This document shows, in pieces, positions 1 through 10,650 of a stretch of 64,000 nucleotides of DNA. The position numbers and the translations under genes are program-made. The notes beneath the pieces are model-generated. The model was not told the origin of the DNA. It saw only the letters and a program-made list of their open reading frames with translations, and searched no databases. This DNA is from Triglochin maritima (taxonomy: Eukaryota > Streptophyta > Magnoliopsida > Alismatales > Juncaginaceae), in the NCBI GenBank assembly GCA_963682175.1, contig OY821777.1:15706001-15770000 (forward strand). Direction: 5' to 3'. Position 1 is the first letter of the stretch; each line of letters begins with the position of its first letter.

Positions 1-68
1 CTCACATCCAAATAGCTAAAGAAAAATATCATTTATCTCATGAATAAAATGTTGGTTCTTACATCATC
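1..68 (-). repeat. 3' LTR (partial) of the first Ty3/gypsy element
   Basis: Read on the minus strand, a purine-rich tract (AAGGAGGAGATGA) at about 69-82 is followed by TGTAAGAACC, the usual order of polypurine tract and LTR start. The LTR runs off the left edge of the window, so its length is unknown. Its first 60 bases are the inverted complement of a segment at about 5641-5700, next to the 5' LTR end of the same element. Confidence 0.7.
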
Positions 69-2912
69 TCCTCCTTAAAAGGAGTTTCGTCCTCGAAACT
101 AAATAACGATAATAATAAAACAAATCTGGAAAGGACTTGCTAACATCCTCTTCCACCTCCCATGTTGCCTCTTGTGTGCTATGGTGTTGCCAACGAACCT
201 TCACAATAGGGATGACTTTCCGACAAAGTTTATGCTCCGAGCAATCCAAAATCTCCACTAGTCTCTCTTCCAAGGACAAGTTCTCTTGAATTTCTGGAAG
301 ATTCATCTCTACCACATCAGAAACATCTACTTCATATCTCCTTAGCAAAAAGACATGAAAGACATCGTGTAACCTTGCCAATTGAGATGGCAACGCTAGA
401 CGATGAGCAACTTTGCCAATACGTCCTAAGATCTCAAATGGAGCAATGAAGCTCGGACTCGTCTTTCCTTTCCGCCCAAACCTCATCACGTCATTGGCCA
501 GTGAAATTATCAGCAATACATGGTCTTCAGCCTTAAACTCCAAATTGCATCTTCGTTGATCCGCGTAGCTCTTTCGACAACTTTACGCCATTGCAAGCTT
601 CCTTTTGATGATACCCACTTTGTCAGCCATTAGTTGCACTAACTCTGGTCCACATAATTTACATTCCCCCACATCGCTCCAACAGAGTGGTGATCGACAC
701 GGTCTTCCATACAACACCTCAAAAGGAACCATACCATTTCTCGAGTGGAATCTATTGTTGTAGTCAAACTCCAGTAATGGTAAGAGGGAATCTCAATTGC
801 AGATGAAATCTAACACATAGTATCTCAACATGTCCTACAAGGTTTGGATTATCCTTTCTGACTGTCTTTTGGTTTGAGGATGGACAATGGTACTAAATTT
901 AAATCTGGTACCCAATGTCTCGTGCAAACTCTCCTAAAAACGGGAAGTAAATCTAGGATTTTGGTCTGAGAAATAGACACTGGTACTCCATGTAATCTCA
1001 TGATCTCCTCGACATAAAGCCTGCTTTCCATAGGCAATGTTGTGCGGATAGGTAGGAACTGTGCCGACTTGGTCATTCGATCCATAACTACTCATATCGC
1101 ATCGTGTGAGTTTTTGGTTCTTGGCAACCCTGTGACAAAATCCATGGTCACCTACTCCCATTTCCATTCAGCCAATTCTATTTGTTGCAATTCATTTGCT
1201 GGTCTTTGGTGTTCTATTTTAACCTATTGGCAAACCAAGCAACGACCAATAAACTACATGATATTGCACTTCATGCCCTTCCACTAAAAATTCCTTTGAA
1301 GATCTTTAAATATCTTCGTGCTACCTAGATGCACGGTGTAACGGGATCCATGTGCTTCCGCCATAATCTCCTTCCTCAAGTCCTTCACGCTGGGTACCCA
1401 TAGAAGATTCTTGAATCGTAATCCTCCATCCATGGCAATTCTTAAATCTAACCCTTTCTTTGTCATAGCTTTAAGCAAAGTATCCAACTTCATATCCTCA
1501 CATTGGCTTTGCACAATTCTATCTAGAATCCTAGGTTTAACTTGGAGATTTGCAATCATCACTCCTGACTCCTCATCCATGAAGGGCTTCAACTGTGTTA
1601 AATCTTCGATCATCTTCCATTCTCTAACTATCAAGGACGACAACGAGCCTTCCCACTTACTACTTAACACGTCGGCCACACAGTTCACCTTAGTAGGATG
1701 GTATGAGATGGTGATCTCAAAATCCTTGATGAATTCCAACCATCTCCACTGCCTCATGTTCAAATCCTTTTTCGTGAAAAGGTACTTAATACTCTGATGA
1801 TCCGAAAAAACACCAAAGGTCTCCCCATAAAGATATTGTCTCCAAATCTTTAGAGCATGTCGTGGGTAGGATAATTTTGTTCATGCACCTTTAATTGTCG
1901 AGATGCTTAGGTGATCACCATACTGTGTTGCCTCAAAATGCAACCTAAACCGGTACTCGAAGCATCACTATACACCACAAAACCTCGACTTCCAAATGGA
2001 AGGGATAAGATCGATGCAGAAGTTAACCTCGACTTGAGCTCTTGGAAACTATTCTCACAGTCGTGGGTCCACACGAATTTAACTTCTTTCCTTGTTAAAA
2101 CTATGAGCAAAGCAACAATTTTCGAGAAGTTCTGGATGAAACGTCGGTAATATCCTGCCAATCCAAGAAACTCCTGATATCTGACACCGATGTTGCAGTC
2201 CTCCATTGCGTAACAACTTCCTCTTTTGCCAGATCAATGGTAATGCCATTCTTTGACACAATATGTCCAAGGAACATTACTTGATCCAACCGGAACTCAC
2301 ATTTGGAGTACTTGGTGTACAACCTTTCCTGCCCTAGGATCTTCAAGACGATTCTAAGATGCTCCTCGTGTTGATCGAAATATGGTGAATATATTAAAAT
2401 ATCATCCACAAATACAATCACGAAGCTATCCAGGAAAGGTCAAAAATACCCAATTCATTAGATCCATGAACGTTGTTGGGGCATTTGTTAGTCCAACAGG
2501 CATCACCATGAATTCATAATGCACATACCTCGTCCGGAGAGCGGTCTTGCAGATATCATCCTCCCTGATTTGAAGTTGATGATACCTCAACCTTAAATCG
2601 ATCTTAGAGGACCATTGCCGATTGCAATTGGTTAAACAGATCGTCTATTCTCGACAGTGGATATCAATTTCATACTATTGTCTTATTCAACATACGATAG
2701 TCGATGTCGATCCATCTTTCTCCATTACGAAAAAGACTGGTGTGCCCCAAAGGGAAACACTCGGACAAATGAATCATTTGTATAGCAGTTCTTACAGTTG
2801 CCTCTTCAATTGCGACAACTCCACTGGTGTCATTTGGTATAGGGCTTTAGACATGAGGCTTGTGCCCGGAAGCAATTCAATAGCAAACTCTATCTCTAGA
2901 TGGGGGTGGTAG
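64..2912 (-). pseudogene. Ty3/gypsy pol remnant (RT, RNase H, integrase)
   Basis: Reverse transcriptase is recognised by FVDDILIYS near 2400-2420 and by the flanking RT segments down to about 2100. RNase H follows, with its end ([20 protein letters not shown]) near 1660-1760. The integrase has its zinc-binding region near 1290-1370, core fragments (DRMTKSAQFLPIRTTLP near 1030-1085, and the E-bearing LLEFDYNNRFHSRNG near 740-800) and a C-terminal domain at 64-543 ending in a VKVRWQHH...ATWEVEE block. The frame changes several times between these blocks. The catalytic part of integrase is still present as fragments, unlike in the second gypsy element. Nothing here is translatable as one protein. 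Confidence 0.85.
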
Positions 2913-2930
2913 CCCATCTAAGTTGTGTGG

Positions 2931-3320
2931 CTAATGTGGCTTGATAACACACACTTCCCGAGTGCTTCTTACCACACTGAGTGCAAACGTAGACATCATT
3001 TTCTTTTTGCCCTCCTTTTCTTTGCCTCCACCACAGAAGAAATCGTTGCTACTTTTCCTAGACTTCTTAAAATATTTCCCTCCTCCTCCATAACTGGTTT
3101 GGAAATCTTCTAGAATTGTAGCAACGCGCACAACCTCTTCTAGGGTATTAGGTAGTTTGATAAGAACCTCCGACCTTAGCTGCTGCTTCAGCCCTCATGT
3201 GAATTTCATGGCACGTTGCTCAGGAGTAGAGTAAATATCAGCACAATACCTCTCCAACGAATTGAACTTGTTGATATACTCCTGCAAAATCTCGGTTAAT
3301 CTCTCCGCAAAATGTAGGCG
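2931..3320 (-). pseudogene. Ty3/gypsy gag remnant, C-terminal part
   Basis: The minus strand from 3320 encodes a gag stretch with FAERLTEILQEYINKFNSLERYCADIY-type residues. Further down, a frame near 2945-2985 reads C-TQ-C-GKK-H-SGSV-C, the CX2CX3HX4C zinc knuckle of this gypsy group. A frameshift separates the two. The N-terminal part of the same gag lies at 5348-5469, beyond the 2017-bp insertion. Confidence 0.75.
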
Positions 3321-3325
3321 GGTTC

Positions 3326-5342
3326 TGTAAGATTCTGTGTCCCTATGTATATGTATATTTTTAAATTTTAATACATGCATATCTACATATTTTGTGTTTA
3401 TTCTAATATCATGCAAATCTACATATATTAAAATGAACAAAAAAGAGGGGATCATACCCAAATGTTTTTTAAAACCATTACGAAGATCCAGAGTTGCGTT
3501 GCTCGTCGAATCGCCCACCGATCCGCCTCCAAGTGTTCACGAAATTCTAAACGAGATTAGAGAGAAATGAGCTAGCCAATTCAATCTCTCAAGCTTAGAA
3601 TCTAGCTAATAACCATTTTTAAAGCTCCACGAGATTTAATCTCCAAAAGTTGTAACTAATTAAGATAATTTCGGATAGATTAGTGGAGAGATTAGGGAGA
3701 GAGAGAATTTTGCATTAGTAGTAAACAAGTAGGGAGAGGAGACCTGTTTATAGGCTCTCACAACACCCAGATCATGGGATACGCATTAACTCACGATCTC
3801 TTGCTTTTCTCTCCCTTAAACTAATCACAAATTGACACATAATCATCATTAAAAATATTTTACCATAATTGGAACAAATCCAGCCAATGATCAACATTAA
3901 TCTCTTAATAATTCAAGCAAAATCGTGCCAAACGGTTGAATAAAATGAACAACCAGTCAACCGTTTGGTTATATAGAAAAGTTCCTGCTACTTTTCAGTT
4001 GAACGGAATTCCAAATCGGTCGACCGTTGTGCAACAAGAAAAGTCATTGTTACTTTTCGGTTGAACTGAATGTTAAACCGGTCGACCATTTTCAAAACGT
4101 TTTGAAAACAAACCCAGAAATTATTGTTCATCGATCGACCGTTTTAGAAAAACGTTCCACCGTTTTGCACTATTTTTTGCCTTTGTCAAATTTTGGATCA
4201 ATATCCAGCAAAATTTGATCCTTGGGGTTTTTAGCAAATTCCTATATCATGTAACATATTATCTTATGCAATGTCAAGATATTACACCCCATAATACATA
4301 CATCACATATGAATTTATTCATGATTCTAATTATGTCAATTTTAATGACATATTGATTTTATCGATTCAGCACGTGTATCCCATTTCTCATGAAACCTGA
4401 TACACCATATGAATACAAAATCAAGTTTACTGTATCCCAGTTTTGTAGTGTGACCTATAGGAGGATCTAAGCTAGATTGACAATGATATTAAACACTTAA
4501 TACCATAATCTCTAAGTGGTATCTAGCTACACATTATAGTTACCCAATTAGCATAGATGTCTTGCTCCACTCGAACTAAACACGATCCATTTAGTGATGT
4601 AAGTGCACCACTTGTGTCTACCACTTGTGTCTTAATACCACTCGTGATATTAAGAGTATATACAAAGTAGAATTGTGTCACGTTTGTATTATACACTCAT
4701 TTCTTAATCTCTCAAGCTAATTATAAATATGTAACTTAACTCAAGTCACATTGTGCACATTATAATTCTGTTTTATCAAGTGGTCCACTAATATCATTAC
4801 TCAAATTAAAAGGGAAAATGATAATCTTTTAACTATCTATTTTTTCCAACACTAGTCGAGCTCAACCAACTATTGCATTTATCACTATACTCACTGACAG
4901 TTTTTGACAATAATCAAATTAGACACTTCTTATGTGAAAAGATATAAGTCTTGTATCTTAGGATTCAAGACACAGTGAAAACATTAATGACACATAACAT
5001 AAATCTATAATGTTTCACTTGCTAGGTCTATTCAATATATAAAAGTAATCATTTTCCTCTTTTATATACTTGTATCGTCAAATATTTGTTGAGCTACAAT
5101 AATCGATGACCAATACGACAATTTTATCTCGGTAATTAATGTTTCATGTCTATTACCATGATTGTGAATAACTTTTGATTTATGTAAACCATTATGTTTT
5201 AAAACTCTACAGTTAAGGACCACGAGCTTCTTCCTTAACACTTCTAAAGGACGAATACATTAATCAAGGAACAAAATATTTGCACATCCAATTTATAACA
5301 ATTGACATATAAAGGTAAAACTTTAAGAGCACATTCCTTTCA
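3326..5342 (-). mobile_element. 2017-bp solo LTR-like insertion in gag, TSD ggttc
   Basis: The insert begins TG (3326) and ends CA (5342). It is flanked by identical 5-bp repeats ggttc (3321-3325 and 5343-5347), and gag homology resumes on both sides. No coding region is visible inside. On the minus strand a TATA-like CCTATAAAC lies near 3745-3755. About 200-400 bp upstream of it sit CGGTCGACCG-type motifs (one exact copy at 4017-4026, variants at 3955-4150). This layout matches the copia LTRs later in the window, so a solo LTR in minus orientation is the best reading. Its family is not established. Confidence 0.72.
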
Positions 5343-5347
5343 GGTTC

Positions 5348-5469
5348 TACCTAGTGAACTTTTCACAAAAATCCCCCAACTTTGCCCTTTTCCCCTTCCT
5401 CCTTGCTTTACGAGAACCCAGAGATTTGGTAGGAGGACTACGTCTTCTTTGCGGACGTCGTGGAGCCAT
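5348..5469 (-). pseudogene. Ty3/gypsy gag N-terminal fragment
   Basis: On the minus strand an ATG at 5469 opens MAPRRPQRRRSPPTKSLG, clearly similar to the MAPRRVRPP start of gag in the second gypsy element at 28744. It stops at the left edge of the 2017-bp insertion; the rest of gag is at 2931-3320. The start lies about 130 bp after the primer binding site, as expected for gag. Confidence 0.75.
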
Positions 5470-5602
5470 AACTTCTTAAATCACAAATCAACAAACAAGG
5501 TTAGCAACAAGAGTTACATAAACCAAAGAATATAACTCTAAAAGGACCAAGATCCTTGGAGATAGACTGCTTCTTGCTCGTATTGTACACGTTGGGATTA
5601 AC

Positions 5603-5617
5603 CTGCTCTGATACCAA
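5603..5617 (-). other. primer binding site (tRNA-iMet) of the first gypsy element
   Basis: The minus strand reads TTGGTATCAGAGCAGG directly after an LTR end (...GAGGTTACA at 5620). TGGTATCAGAGC is the standard plant initiator-Met primer site. Confidence 0.85.
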
Positions 5618-5619
5618 TT

Positions 5620-5700
5620 TGTAACCTCTACATACCAAGATTGTAAGATCCCGCATTTTTTTCGTGAGATAAATGATATTTTTCTTTAGCTATTTTGATA
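5620..5700. repeat. 5' LTR end plus an inverted copy of the LTR start
   Basis: From 5620 the minus strand is the end of the 5' LTR. From about 5641 the plus strand reads TGTAAGATCCCGC and continues with about 45 bases nearly identical to the 3' LTR start at 1-68 in inverted orientation. Either the LTR has long inverted ends, or a second LTR of the same family begins here in plus orientation. Its other end was not found. Confidence 0.55.
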
Positions 5701-5779
5701 TATTAATGGGGTGGATTCCTACAATATTGTGCCTAGCGTGACATAGCCTAATGAGAAAAGTAGATAGTTAGATTTTGCA

Positions 5780-6790
5780 TGGAAAATCAAACCGTAAAGG
5801 TCTGGTAAACACCACGCAATTCGATGATCGTGTATGTGCCACGACGATGACTGTGATGGTCACTTATGACCAAGATTAAGATTAAACACATCCTAATCTC
5901 ACAACATTCACACTTCACATCATTCTCCACTCCCTAATGAGGATGGATTACTTACTAATCATCATTTAAACAAAGAAAATAACAAAATAAAAATAACACA
6001 TGAACAACTAAAGAAAACTAGATCTGACCAAAGCAATGGAATAAAAATTATATCAAATGAAAGACAAGAACATAAAGAACAGGAAACTAAAACTTGATTA
6101 AGAAAGAAAGATTACAAAATGTATTTCTCTTCTCCCTCACTACACTACTAAGCAAGAAATAAAACTTGATTTACTAAACAAGAAATTAAACTAACCTGAT
6201 CGGGAGAGGAAGGAAGAAGGAGCTAAAGGTAGGAGAAAGATTGTTATTTATAGAAGAAAGAGAGGTGTAGATAAATCTGGGAGCAATCCGATGACTGTAA
6301 ATCAGATCAAGGTGTTGCGTATTGCTCTGACCCGACAACCCGAACCGTTGGAGAAATATGAGGGCCAACCGATCAATCAGATCCGCCATTGGTGGATAGT
6401 TTGTCTCCAATAGCCTCAAAATTTTGACAGCGTCTTTAGTTAACATATTGAACATGTGGAGTGCACCTAGAGCTATTACTTCGAGCCCATTTATTGGACT
6501 TTTGCAACCAACATATTTTTCTTTACAGTTAGGCCCCTCTGGGTTTTTACTTGGGACATTCCTGAATTGTAGATGGGTCATTGAGCATGAAAGACAGATC
6601 CAAAATGCTTCACTAAGTTTCTTTATTTTGCATTTAAGGCATTTTCCCTTCCTTTCTTCTTTAGTACTTCAAGCCTGAAACATATCAAACAAACACACAA
6701 GTAACACAAAATTAGGGTAAAATAAAGGATATATAACATGAATGCAATGTATGATATGCTACTAATCATTCTGGAAGTTTAATTTTTGAA
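5780..6790 (-). repeat. probable LTR remnant related to the one at 57673-59226
   Basis: Several blocks resemble the tRNA-Asp-primed LTR at 57673-59226 in the same order. One is ctccactccctaatgagg (near 5925) against ctccaccccccaaatagg (near 58373). A minus-strand TATA-like CTATAAATAAC lies near 6245, and an AG/TC-rich end lies near 6580-6660. Ends and target duplication were not found. It is non-coding; short open frames here have no recognisable product. Confidence 0.35.
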
Positions 6791-7751
6791 GTTCCGCAAT
6801 CTTATTAAATTATACTCACATGACTTCTCATACTACCAAATCATATTCCAAAAAGTCATGGAATTGCAGAATTGGACTTCCACAGTGATTTTTTGTGATT
6901 GAATTGTAGAAAAACCTAATGAGGTTTGGAAATCTAATTTTTAGTCTTAGAACCTTATATATCTGTGATTTGAATGATTTTCCCCACTTCTATCCAAATT
7001 ATTGGGAAGTTGTGAAATTGAAGTTCTGAAGTGTCATTTATTTCGTAGAAATCAATCACTCTTTTTCTATTTCGACTTACCCTAGTTTTAAAAGAAATTG
7101 TAAACACATGGTCTTCTAAAACGCTTCTCCATGTTATTTTATTGTTTCTAGATTTTTCACATATAGGCTCCTCTAGTGTTGTCCTATTACATGTCACAGA
7201 TATAACTAGTTTGATTCAATCTTCTATTTAGAGAACTCTAAAATGTTTTTGAGTGATGTAAACATAAATTTGAGTTACTCTCGTCAAGTTAGTTTGTTTA
7301 AGCACCATATTCGTCATGTTTCGAGCAATTTTAAAAGATGTCATTTTTGTAGGTTGGTCATTAGTGAAAGTAGTTACGAGGTTCCTGATAAATTGACATC
7401 ATGAGAACTTGTAAATTTACACAAAGTTCTTCTAGTATTTTCTGAAGTGTCATAGTGATTTTTCGTCAAGCCACGTATGATATTTAGGTTGTAATATTAT
7501 TTGAATTTATTATTCGTTGTAAGTAGTATGAATTTGGCAATAGTGTTATGATTCTTTGTCGGATATGATTTTAACTAAATGAGTTTATTATATATATATA
7601 AGCAAAACAAAGTTGTTTAAGGCTATTAATATAGAAACCAATAAATAAGTATATTGAAAATGGAAACTAATTGAAAGAGTGTTATTGGTTGGAGAATGTT
7701 TACAAAACAAGACCTTCATACAGATATCATTGGTTTCTAAGTGCTTTAATA
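6791..7751. other. AT-rich interval with no recognised gene
   Basis: I see no coding region, RNA gene or clear element end here. A short (TA)n run lies near 7588-7600. Confidence 0.5.
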
Positions 7752-8343
7752 TACTGAACTGCTAAACGTCGATTGCGAATTACTTAAATTGCCCGTGCCA
7801 ATTACCATTTTGTCTTTCTCTCATTTCTACATATTTCCTCTCTTGATTTCACTCTCCCACCACCACTCTCTCTTCATTTTCCTCCCAATATCAAATTTCA
7901 ACCACCAAACAAATGTCTCGAGAGCAGAAAAGGCGTCGACGGACGCACCGTTATATTTGATTATGGTAAAATTTCTACCTCTAAAAAAATACATTACAAA
8001 TTACTCGTTACAATCAATGTCTACTACGTAACTACTCACAATAGGTTCTCCTTTATTCATACTACAACAAAAAATACCAATGAAAACTAAAATCAGAGTA
8101 CGAATGCGGGGTGGCAGGGGGTGGTCCTAGCCAGACGCCCTGACCGAAATTTTTTATAGACTTATTGCGCCGGATTCAGACGGTTCGTCAGACATTTCCT
8201 GGTGTTGGAACTGGTAGAGTGAGAGAAACTGACAGATGAGTCTTCTTTTAAGAGACGAGACGAGATAAATAATAAATGGAAAGTGAAAAGTAAAATGATA
8301 ATTAACGTGAGCGATTTAAGTAATTTGCGAACGACGAATAGTA
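7752..8343. mobile_element. non-autonomous element with long terminal inverted repeats, copy A
   Basis: The left end (tactgaactgctaaacgtcg, with a following acttaaattgcccgtgccaatta stretch read in parts) is the inverted complement of the right end near 8293-8343. The repeat arms are about 60 bp and imperfect. Copy B at 8937-9468 shares the arms and an internal block (accaatgaaaactaaaat near 8074). No protein is encoded. The target duplication could not be resolved, so the superfamily is open; the long arms would suit a Mutator-type MITE. Confidence 0.6.
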
Positions 8344-8936
8344 ATCCTCTTAATATGAGTACCATAAAACAGTAATGAACAAAATGTCGTCGGTATTTGA
8401 TTGGTTGGAGGCACAATGCTTCATTTCAATATCATTTAAATACCTTTAATGCTTTCATTTTCATATTTGTTAACACCATTAAACAAATCTTATATTTTGT
8501 AATCATATCATAATAAATTAACTTGAATCAGTCGATCGGACTCATCAAATATTAGTAGTATCACTATCAGCCTTAATCCCAACCCCATAGTTTTGATCCT
8601 TTGAAATTCCGATTTTTTGGATTATCCTTCACAAATTACGATCCTTAAATCTAAAATACTAGGTACAAAGTCCTATGACTTTTACAGACATAACAAATGC
8701 AATAGAAATGAATCATAAGATTTGTTGTTATAAATTTTTCTTACGTTTTACTGTTTCTACTTTTTTTTTATAAACAAAATATTCTACTACTTCAAAAGTA
8801 ATTAACTTGTACACATGAATATGTTAGGTCACATGCATGTATAAGGCAGTAACAATAAAACTCGGAGAAAACTCACCAGATCTCCACTCTAGTTTGGAAG
8901 AAAGCAATTCAATTTTACTTATTATTATAATTATTA
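8344..8936. other. AT-rich interval with no recognised gene
   Basis: Nothing coding or element-like could be supported between the two long-TIR elements. Confidence 0.5.
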
Positions 8937-9468
8937 TACTGGACTGCTAAGTGTCGTCTGTAAATTACTTAAATTGTCCGTGCCAATTATTATTTTGACA
9001 TTCTCTCCAATAGACCCTCCTCTTTAAATACAACAACAAAAAATAACCATGAAAAATAAAATTAGAGTATGAATGCGAGGTGGTAGCCTCCGCAAAGCGA
9101 GCGAGCAGAGGGAGCGCGTTTTGTGACCGTTTTTTGTTTCGACACCCTATTATTGTATTCCGGAGATTGATCCGCTTACTTCTGTATTTACGTTTGTGTT
9201 TTTTCCCCACACCGTCACAACCGAAATCTTACAATAGAATATAAAATAATTTGAAATAACACACGGTATGAATTCAAGATTTTAAAAAAAATGGGGCGTC
9301 AATGAGACTGCGTTTTTACCGAACACCCCCTCCACGGAGGAAACGTCATAATTAGGTGTTCCGATTTTTATTTTTATTTTTACCGGACATAATGGATATT
9401 ACTTGGATTTTAAAAGACAAAATGTTAATTGGAACGATTTGAGTAAAATCCAGACGACGTGTTCAGTA
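8937..9468. mobile_element. non-autonomous element with long terminal inverted repeats, copy B
   Basis: The left arm starts tactggactgctaagtgtcg and the right arm ends ...cgacgtgttcagta (9468). Reverse-complemented, the right arm matches the left over about 55 bp. The internal block near 9003-9085 matches copy A near 8043-8115. The two copies differ in length (592 and 532 bp) and in their centres. Confidence 0.6.
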
Positions 9469-10030
9469 AAGAACGTTTAACAATTTGCTTAATATACGAT
9501 CACATTAGAAATACAAAGTTCGTATACGATCGAACGAAAATATCGATCCGAACTGAAGTACAAGTGTTCCGACAACGACAGGGCAGACATAGGATTTCCC
9601 ATATATGGCGCTGGAGCTGGACACTGAACACCCACGTACACCAGTACTGGACTGGTGGTGGGGCCGACAGCGTGTCCCATCCACATGTCACTGCCCACTA
9701 CTTGGAGGGACAAGAAGATAGACTTGACGACAAGGATTTGGTGGATCTATACGAATTACAAAGCCATCGTATCATCACCACCTGTTCCAAAGTTGCACCG
9801 GCATCGTCCTTTCTTTTTCCTTTTTTTTGACAATATCCTTTCTTTATTGAACTGCAATTCGGAATTCCTTTAAGGACCTAGTTTTCTAACGTTGCATTAT
9901 TGATTGTGGTTTACGACTTTTGTTGATGTTTCTTTGACATGTAAAGTGACTTTTGTTAATGCTTGTGTTTGTTCGGAAAGTGATTTCGGAAGAATTTGTG
10001 TTGGAATTGACTCATACTCCTTCTGCTCAA
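9469..10030. other. interval with no recognised gene
   Basis: Overlapping short open frames occur on both strands, none with a recognisable domain. No element ends were seen. Confidence 0.45.
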
Positions 10031-10650
10031 TCCATCGAGCACAATATATTTCCAACAAAGCTCGATTGACTCGATCTGAGTTCGATAGGAACGTGATTAT
10101 TGTGCTCGATAGACTCGATAACTTTTGCACGTAAACTCGATAGGATTAGACTGAGTGTATTATGGAGTAGATTGAATTGATGGAAGTCGGATCGATCTTC
10201 TGTATTTCCAACGAAGCTCAATGGGCTCGTTAGATGTTTGATAGGAACATGATTGTTGTGCTCGATATGTTCGATTTCTTTTGCATGTGAGTTTCATAAG
10301 GCTCGACAACAGTTTGTTGAGTTTATTTTAACTTAATGTTGAGTTTGTTTTAATGTGCTTGATAGAACTCGACAGAGGCTCGATGGAACTCGATGTCGTC
10401 TTCGTCGCATGATTTTTGATGACGTTTTATGATGAATGTAATTCGAATCGTTTGGGTGTGGAGAACTGTAAACATTTATGGGCTTGATGCACTCTATATG
10501 TACGCGATATGACCTCAATAATTTAGATTTTTTGAAGAAAAAAATACTACTTTTAACAGCACGATTTGTGAGGACATTTTATGACGAATAAAATTCGAAT
10601 CGTTTAGGTGTTGAGAACTGTAAGCCTCACGATTTTTGATGGCTAAAAGA
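10031..10650. repeat. CTCGAT-rich region with two roughly 150-bp duplications
   Basis: The block at about 10035-10140 (tatttccaacaaagctcgat...aacgtgattattgtgctcgata) recurs in diverged form at about 10200-10290. A second block at about 10400-10470 (attcgaatcgtttgggtgt...gagaactgtaa) recurs at about 10560-10625. Both pairs are offset by about 150-160 bp. CTCGAT or its complement recurs many times. The region resembles decayed LTR sequence, but no ends were found. Confidence 0.5.

Larger units (their letters stand above)
1..5641 (-). mobile_element. decayed Ty3/gypsy LTR retrotransposon, minus strand
   Basis: The order on the minus strand is 5' LTR end (about 5620), tRNA-iMet-type primer binding site, gag N-terminus, solo-LTR-like insertion, rest of gag, reverse transcriptase, RNase H, integrase, polypurine tract and 3' LTR. 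The coding part is broken by many stops and frameshifts. No aspartic protease is visible: gag passes almost directly into reverse transcriptase near 2915. The gag start, integrase C-terminus and LTR/PBS style match the plus-strand element at 26117-39998, so both are probably in the same Ty3/gypsy lineage. The element cannot be autonomous. Confidence 0.88.

Noticed and set aside
9459..9830. Plus-strand open frame of 123 codons
   Set aside because: It starts at the edge of the long-TIR element, has no recognisable domain or codon pattern, and overlaps equally long minus-strand frames.
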